64,000 bases of DNA from Mycteria americana (lineage: Eukaryota; Chordata; Aves; Ciconiiformes; Ciconiidae): positions 565,501 through 629,500 of the forward strand of contig NC_134383.1 of assembly GCF_035582795.1 (NCBI RefSeq). Direction: 5' to 3'. The notes under the pieces were generated by a model. The model was not told the DNA's origin, did not search any database, and saw nothing but the letters and a program-made list of their open reading frames with translations. The first letter of the stretch is position 1; the number at the start of each line of letters is the position of its first letter. Shown here piece after piece: positions 57,144 through 64,000 of the stretch. The position numbers were made by a program, and so were the translations under genes.

Positions 57144-59250
57144 AAGAAACTTAGCGCCCAGCTCCGCTCAGCTGCACTAGGGAGGAGACAGCAGCGTCCC
57201 AGCCCGGGAGGACGAATATCTTGTCGACATCTGGAACAGCTGAGAAGAATAAACACACTGAGTTACGGCTCTATAACGCACTTCGAGCAGGATTTTGCAT
57301 CAAGAGGCATTTTTTCTTAATCACCATAAATTAACGTTCTGGAAAGAGGAAGCCTGAACGCAGGTTGGTGCGCTCGTCCTGGCGGCGGCCGCCTCCGCGC
57401 CCACCCACAGCTGCAGAGCCGGGGCCGGGTTCCTCGACGCCGTGCCAAAGCCTCGCGCCCGACATCCGTCACGGCTTCCCTTCAATTTGCAATCAGTCGA
57501 GAGCAGGGAGACAGCGCTTCCCCGAGAAGGGACTTTGCATAAAGCATGGCAACCCGTTGCGGCCAGAACAGTTTATTAAGTATGATTTTGTCTCCCGGGA
57601 CACGCAGGGCCGTTTTTCTTAATTATTTCTGGTAAAAAAGACCTCTGCGAACTGCCAGCCGCAAGTTTATTTTATCATGCGCGCGGCTAAATAGTTCATC
57701 TTCAAGCTTACGCGCTACAGCAGAATTAAATATCTTCTGAGGATGCCTAGCGGCTGCAAACCATCTAATATCAAGCCTGTAAGGCAGTCGGCAGCGCACT
57801 TACGTTACAGGGTAACGTATTTCTATTTCTGTTTGCGAGCGAAAGGAACGGCTCTCCTGCACAGGGGCAGGACGTCGGTTCCCCAAAGTGCCACGCGCGC
57901 CGGCGAGCACCGCAGCACTACCCAGCCACGAACCGGACTCGCGCGCCGACTCTCGCTCCTGAAAGCGCGCGGCCCAACGGCTGCTCCGCGGGCGCGAGCG
58001 CCGCCGCGGCACCCGCGCGGCCCGCCGCAGGCGGGGACCGTGGCACGGGCGGTCGGCGGCAGGGAGCGCCAGCCTGCCGGCTCCCGGGACCCGCGGCAAC
58101 GTCCCGAACGCGTCCCCGCAGGTGAAAGAGGCGGAAGGTCCGTCTTAAAACAAACGTGCCGCGGCCACAGCCCTGAAAACGCTTCGAGTTCTCAAAAGAA
58201 AATCCGCCTCCTATCTTTTCCGCGGGGCTTCCGTTTGCTCTCCGAAGATGAGCTACTCGCAATTTTTAAGAAAAAGTCACGCTTTTGAAAATTCTTGAGG
58301 CCCTCACCTGTTCTTTCTTCTTTTTAAACAGACAGGTAAAAACAAGGCGCCTCGAGAGGCCAGGGACCCCGATCCCCACGGCAAAGTCAGCGATGCCCGT
58401 GGCACTGCTAACGCCGCTTTCTCACCCCGACCCTGAAATAAAACCCTCCAGCGACGGCTCCTCCCCGCGCAGGCTGGTCCAGCGCGACGCCGTTCCCTTC
58501 GCCAGGCGCTCCTCCAGCACCCCCTCTCCGCCTCAGCACCCCATCGACCTCCGCGTGCTCCAACGTACGCGCCCAGCGCCGAGCCGGTTCCGCCTTCCGG
58601 CGCAGAAGGCGCGGCACGGCCACGCCAGCGGCCGATGGCCGCAGAGCCCATCTCCAGCGCTTTTGGACGCCGCTCCCAGCAAATCGGTTCGTACGGGCAC
58701 CAGAGCGGCTGTTTCGTTTCCTGTCGCTCCTTATTTCCTTGGCAATTAAAGAAAAGCGCCAGGTCTGCGGAGCAAGGAATAACGCCCCAAATTTGTGCCG
58801 AGAGAGACCTGACCTTAAAACCCGGCATCTGCTTTAAAACGCTGTCTCCAATTCACAAAAGCTATTCCCGCTTCCTATCTATGATTAAAAAAGAAATCAC
58901 AACTTTATTACTGAAGAGGGAGCGGGCGAGATGGCAGGAACTGACAAAATGCCACATTATTTGCTAATCCTAATATGTTATTCTTCCTTAAGATTTGCTT
59001 TTCTCAGCACCAATTCAATTATAGATGCTACAAATCCTTCTGACATTTAATTCCCTCTTGTCAGAGAGTAGTAAATGTATACATGCCGAGCCTTCCCATT
59101 AAGATGTTAATATATATCGGAGCACGCCGGCCTTTAAATCGAAGAGTCAGGGTTGTTCTAGCACGGTTTTGGTTCTGGTTTGCCCGTGGCTTTTTGGCGG
59201 GCGGGAGCGGCAGGAGGGAGGGAGGAGCGGGGAAGGGTGCGACGTCGCTG

Positions 59251-59287
59251 CACGCGGCGCACAGCACGCGGCGCACAGCACGCGCAG
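59251..59287. repeat. 14-bp CpG-rich tandem repeat
   Basis: The unit CACGCGGCGCACAG is present twice in full (59251-59264, 59265-59278) with a partial third copy, within a CpG-rich stretch of the CADM1 intron. Confidence 0.85.
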
Positions 59288-60184
59288 CTGCGGGGCTCCC
59301 CGGCGGCTGCGCCGCCCCTCAGCCCAACCCGGGCGCGCGGGGCGGTGCTTTGCGCGACGCCAAAGCACCTTAAAGGAAAACCGCGGCGACAACGGTATAA
59401 TCCACCCGCGACGGCTGAACACCCGCGGGAAAAAATCCAGCCGCCTTCTAAGCTGCTGCGGTGCCTCCCCCGAGAGAACAGCACGCACGTGCCCCGCGGC
59501 GGGGGGAGGCCGAAATTTTATCTGAAGTAGCAGCCACGCCGCCCGCACGAGACGCGGCTGGAGGTGCGGCGGCAGAGAGCACCCAGCCCAAGTTCTGGCC
59601 AAGAGGCGGCTTTGGGAGCTTTTAATTAGTTTTTGCTTCTCGCCGTAACCGACCGCTCGCGTAATCAACGAAAAAGAGATTATACCACTCGACCGGGAAG
59701 CCTGAAGTTTTCCTTTAAACGAAAAGCGCGATTCGCCGCACGGCGCGCAGCCAGAAACGAAGGGCCGTTCCGAGGGGCTCCCGCTCGTCCGTCCCGCAGC
59801 ACCCGGCGGAACCTCCTGCGGGTCAGCAGCAGCAGGCGCTCGGCCGCTCGGCTTCCACGCCGGTACCGCGGCTCCCGGGCGCGCTTTAAACCCGCGGCTT
59901 CGTGCTTGCGGGGCTTTATGCCACGGGAGACCTTTTTCAAAAATAAACGCGTTAACGATCTCAGGTTTTCTAACGTTTCTGCAAGCGCAATTGTTTCCAA
60001 ATAGCTTTCTGCGGACTGTCTCGAGGGTGGGGAAAAAGGTGGCAGATTTTAACAGCAGCACCCTAACAATGCCGGTCAAGCGCTTACAGCAAGGTTTAGC
60101 AGATGGAAGACTTTTCTCCTCCCAGCTACTCAATAAAAAGGTTCCATTCGATTCTCTTTTTAATGAGGCTTGGGGAAAAAAAAA

Positions 60185-60256
60185 ATATATATATGTACCT
60201 ATGAATATGCTAGCTGAAAGCCTAGATATATATAAAGCCCACATATATATATACAC
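60185..60256. repeat. Clustered TA dinucleotide tracts
   Basis: Three ATATAT tracts (about 60185-60194, 60225-60233, 60242-60252), the last running into a short CA tract, inside an AT-rich intron island. Confidence 0.85.
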
Positions 60257-61392
60257 ACTCTTTTAGTAAGGGGCAGCATCTCAAGATTAAGAGAAAGACT
60301 AGACTGGACCCGGCCGACGTTACTAGCTGCTATTTTAAATCTCAAGTATAGCCGTGCTAAAAGCTCCCGACCTATTAGGAGCAAACCGCTTAATTTTTAA
60401 CTTTGGCGGTCACGGCCGAGTTTTCAGAACCGGGCCCTGTAAAGCTCAAAGCGCCAGGTTTGGGATCGCCTTCGTGACGGGAGCCCTCTGCACCCACCAG
60501 CACGCTGGAGCAGCCGGGGTCCGGGGCTGAGCTCGGCACGCGGCCCGTCCCTCGCCGTCACGACCTCAAACGGCATCTCTCGCCGCCTTCCCCGCGGGCT
60601 CCGGCACGGCTTCCCGCTGCGGCCCTCCGGCTCCCGGGACCAGAGCTGTGACACAAGCGCGGCCCTCGCAGACGGAGCCTTGCCCGCTGCCTGGGAGCTC
60701 CCCTCGCCTGTCCTCGCTCCTCATCTTCCTTCCCGCTTTACGTTTGGCAGGCCAACGCTTTGGGACGTCGTCGGGGTATCTCCGACAGCCCTCAACTTGT
60801 TCCGCGCGCATTTGTGCTGTAAAAGCAGAAGTTTGGTGGGGATTTTTGTGCAAACGCAGTACAGATGTTCATTTTGGCGCATTCGGATTTATTACTGCGC
60901 TCCCACAAAAATTTATCTCCTGTTTCTGGGTAAAAATTTATTTCAAGCCATTGACGTGGGCCAAGGCGGGCGGAATCCGTGCGTGCGCGTGTGTCAGCGT
61001 ACACGCGCGCTCCTGGGACAGCTACCGTGCTCCCCAGATGTTAATCTAACATCTGCGTCACGGTAGGGAAAAGAAAACCTGAGTCGCTTCCTCTGAAGCA
61101 GCCCTACCTTTAACTCGAGTTCAGCTTATCGAGTAATTAACACACCGCCGTGAGCTAAGCTCCCACCTTTCCCTGCTGGTCGCGATTTAGGCGCTAACGG
61201 CCTTAAGGCACTCGTGGGCTTCTGAAACGCCGGTAAGGCAGCGATCCCCCTTTGCTAAGAGGTAGGAATCGCGAAGCTAGCGCCAACGTTTCCCCGCCGC
61301 GCTGGCGGCGAATCCTTTGGCGGAATGAAGTTTTCCAAACGACGGAGCAGCCCCACGATGGCTGCTGGCGGGCAGGGCTGGGGGAAGAACGG

Positions 61393-61431
61393 GCTACGGA
61401 GCGCTACGGAGCACCATCACCGCTACGGAGC
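61393..61431. repeat. Short repeat of GCTACGGAGC
   Basis: Two adjacent copies at 61393-61412 and a third at 61422-61431, after a 9-bp spacer. A local slippage product in the CADM1 intron. Confidence 0.75.
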
Positions 61432-61539
61432 ACTCCTCCGCGGCGGGGGAGGACAGAAGTCACCGCCTGCCCGCGCCAGGACGAGCGGTGATGTTCTTCC
61501 TTACTAGAGCGCGGCGTTAAGCCTGCTCCCCCTACTCTA

Positions 61540-61880
61540 ATTTATCGATGGACTGTTAAAGAGTAGCGTTAACCTGTTTGTCGTATTGTAATTGAATTTG
61601 GTCTAATTTAAGCCGGAGAAACTCGAGGAGTTCATCCTTCTTCAATCAATAAGCTCCCCTTCAGCGACCCATTTCAAGATCGCTTCATAAAAAATAATGC
61701 GCTTTGTTTTAATAAATTTAATCGCTATGACAGGCGCTCAATGTTTATCGGTTGTTTCTTCAGACTCCTCTCCGCTAGCAAATGGAGCCCCACTCGCAAT
61801 CAATAGCAATTGATTCATCAGCGTCCCCCTCGAACAAAGGTGCTAATCGGCTTTTGATGAGTTAATCAAAGCCGGCGCGA
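61540..61880. other. AT-rich island in the CADM1 intron
   Basis: Contains GTAATTGAATTTGG, TTAATAAATTTAATCGC, CAATCAATAGCAATTGATTC and GAGTTAATCAAAG. The paired CAAT/ATTG words form imperfect palindromes. Sharp transition at 61880 into CpG-rich DNA (61900-62640). Candidate conserved element. Confidence 0.35.
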
Positions 61881-64000
61881 AGGCCACGCGGGCCCTTCTT
61901 GAGCGTTCCCTGTTTTGCAAGAGGCGCGGCAACGCCCTCCAGCAAAGCGGAAAGACCGAGGGGCGCGGGCTCCAGGCGTGCCGCGTCGGGGTCCCCGGCC
62001 GACCGCCGGCAGCGCACGCGGCGCCGTGTACGCGTGTCTCTATAGGCGTACGCACGCAAACGTACAGCCCTTTGCCCGAGCGACTCCCAGCACGGCGGGA
62101 ATCCTCCCTGCGGGGCCGCGCCGGGCTGAACAAACGCCGCAGCAGACCAAGCAAGGCCGTGCCGCGGGAGCGCGAGGCCAACCCTTTCCCTGCCCTAGGG
62201 TTTTCGCACGTGAGGAACGAGAGGAGGTTTGCGAGTGGCACAGACACACACAGCTCGACCGGGAAAAGCGAGCACAGCTCTGGAAACTAGCTACCTGGAT
62301 GGAAGGCAAGGGATGCGTTACTTAATTGCACAGTTGGCAGAGCCTCCGTTGAAGCATTTAGCGGGACAGCAGTACCTGGAAGGAACAGCACACTGAGCAA
62401 ACACGGCAGCAGCACCGACGCCTTCAGCACGCCACGACCCGCCCGGGCCGAGCCGAGGCGCGGGCACGCGCCCCCGCGTCCCCGGGCGCTCGCGGGCCGG
62501 TCCCGAGGGCTCCCGGCACCCGGTCGCGCCGGAGAGGAGGGCAGCGTTCCCGACGGAGAGCTCGGCCCCGGCACTCACCTGGACCACCCGTCCGACAGCC
62601 CCAGCGTGCTGACCCCGTCTGCAAACGGGAGCGCGTTTCAGCTTCCCGGGAGCCTGGGCACGGGTGACGGGATGGGGGGCAGAGTCCTGTTCGTAGGAGA
62701 GAACGGCCCGGGGCTGTTTCTCTAGGGACACGGCCGTATTTGGCTTGGTACGACTCCCCTTTGGGCGTACGTAAACGACCAAGGGCAAAAGAACCAAAAT
62801 TTTGAAATTCTTAGGGGAAAAAAAAAAAATCAGCAGTCGAAGCGGATGCTCCAAAATGGGTGTATGGTAGTGCCCAAAGGGCGCTCGCACTGCCTTCTGT
62901 AAAGCTCGGGGGGAATTTTGACTTAGGGTTAAGGAAAAAAGGAAACGTTGAGCTCCGTTATCAGGAAAACGCGCTAGCCCTTCAACACGCCCACGGCTGC
63001 TCCGCGGCGTGCTGCCCGTGGCCGCGCTGCCGGCACCGCGCCGGGACAGGGGCACGCAAGGGAAAGGCAGGGCCGCTCGCAGACACCCATTTTGAGGAAT
63101 TCCGCTGTGGAATTGTTGCCCGTTCTTCTCTCCAGTTCACCAAAAGGTGTATTTTTCTTTAGAAAATACAAATGAAAAAAAATAAAAATCATAGAGCTTA
63201 GCAGAGCAAAACAATTCTTTCCCATCCAGGCAGCGGTATGTAACAGACACCTAGTGCTTCTTACCTAGGAGATCTGGCCCAGGCCTGCAATAATAATCAT
63301 TAGTAGCGCTCAGGTGTTAGCATACGTACCGAACGATCCATCATTTCTAACCTCTTGGCCAAAGCATCCCTATAGGGGCTTCCAGGAAGAGATGCTGCCC
63401 GTCTGGTGGGATACGAGGCAAGCGTCTGACAGGAGGAGACGGGGACTCGGGGCTTTGCCTTTTTGGCGTGAGGTTTGGCGCGAGGTGCTCAAAGCCCCGC
63501 AGGGAACGCGCCGGACCGCGACCCGGCTGGGCAGGGCTCTTCCCTCCCCGGCGCAGGCAGGGGGCTGCGGTCCTGCCTTCGGGGCTCCTCGAGCCTGCGG
63601 AAAAGCCGGCCGGCGCTCGGCTGGGAGCCCGGCCGTGGGGGGCAGGGGGTACGACGAGTCTGCGGAGACGCTCTGAGAAGCGGGAGCGAAAAAATCGGGC
63701 GAACGTCTCAAAACGCTTAGGCAGACTCTGGCAAAACGTGACGATCAGGGGTTCAGACGGCATCTGTACCGCTGATCCGACCCCCGTTTGGGATATACCA
63801 GCTGCACCCGCTGAAGATGCTTTTATTTCTCGTCTGGATTAGCGCTAATCGGCAAGGGCCGACGGTCAGGATGTATTTACGTAACTTTCAGTCCAGCGTG
63901 GGTAAAAAGAGGTTCAAACCACCTGCTGGGCTTTGCCTCCGCTGACAGAACCACCCCCTCCTTTTGGTGCCCAGTCCGACGCTCGTATTGTGGGAAATCC

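Larger units (their letters stand above)
54872..64000 (-). other. CADM1: CADM1 intron 5' of the membrane exon (partial)
   Basis: The acceptor is at 54872-54873. The intron runs off the window, so it is at least 9.1 kb. In CADM1 the Thr-rich stalk exons, some alternatively spliced, lie immediately 5' of the membrane exon in the transcript. I looked on the minus strand for a Thr-rich stalk exon or a TTEPAVH-like cassette flanked by splice sites and did not find one, so these should lie beyond 64000. The intron alternates AT-rich islands (55500-56420, 57480-57860, 58730-59140, 59900-60420, 61540-61880, 62700-62960, 63100-63380) with CpG-rich stretches. Confidence 0.85.

Noticed and set aside
57804..57828. 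Possible 25-nt microexon on the minus strand before a GTAAGTG donor
   Set aside because: Length is out of frame and the acceptor is poor.
59147..60256. 369-codon minus-strand frame in the CADM1 intron
   Set aside because: It runs from an AT-dinucleotide tract through a CpG-rich stretch and a 14-bp tandem repeat; no domain is visible.
62579..62618. Possible 40-nt cassette exon on the minus strand (TTTGCAG acceptor, CCAG/GTGAGTG donor) in the CADM1 intron
   Set aside because: 40 nt is not a multiple of three, so inclusion would break the frame into the membrane exon. The acceptor lacks a pyrimidine tract and the peptide is not Thr-rich like known stalk exons.
1..64000. tRNA, rRNA, CRISPR arrays, operons or bacterial-type systems
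   Set aside because: No such structures seen. The window is vertebrate nuclear DNA with spliced exons and vertebrate repeats.

Overview
This window is vertebrate nuclear DNA, most likely from a bird. The one gene I can identify is the 3' end of CADM1 (cell adhesion molecule 1; also TSLC1, SynCAM1, nectin-like 2), on the minus strand. Its last two coding exons lie at 54740-54871 (membrane-spanning exon) and 53387-53505 (cytoplasmic tail and stop). A 3' UTR of about 2.2 kb follows, ending near a poly(A) signal at 51176-51181. Bases 54872-64000 are the intron 5' of the membrane exon, still open at the window edge. The bird assignment rests on a complete solo LTR of a type common in avian genomes (15308-15877, with 5-bp target duplications), an old CR1 LINE relic (about 4150-4470), and the very GC- and CpG-rich character of the non-conserved sequence, as on avian microchromosomes. 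I cannot name the species.

Layout: 1-51150 is non-coding sequence downstream of CADM1 in which I recognise no protein-coding exon. It alternates between CpG-rich stretches, where long chance ORFs appear on both strands because stop codons are AT-rich, and sharply bounded AT-rich islands of 0.15-0.7 kb with many ATTA/TAAT words. The islands look like conserved non-coding elements preserved in a GC-drifting background, but no alignment was possible here. Also present are two MIR-like SINE remnants (about 30865-30905 and 36885-36945), a perfect 24-bp minisatellite (10971-11069), a diverged 38-bp tandem repeat (46294-46400), a GCT repeat (47043-47077) and several homopolymer or dinucleotide tracts.

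CADM1 region: the two exons join in phase and encode the end of the juxtamembrane stalk, one transmembrane helix, the protein 4.1-binding segment and a C-terminal PDZ ligand ending EYFI. The 3' UTR keeps a recognisable conserved block just after the stop and an AT-rich block at its distal end. Between them it has gained a CpG-dense core (about 52330-52740), which on the plus strand carries a short ORF with an ideal Kozak context.

I found no evidence of a new multi-gene system. The points most worth checking are the AT-island/GC-sea pattern, the CpG core in the 3' UTR, an exon-like segment with a perfect splice donor at 14548-14620, and the repeat relics.
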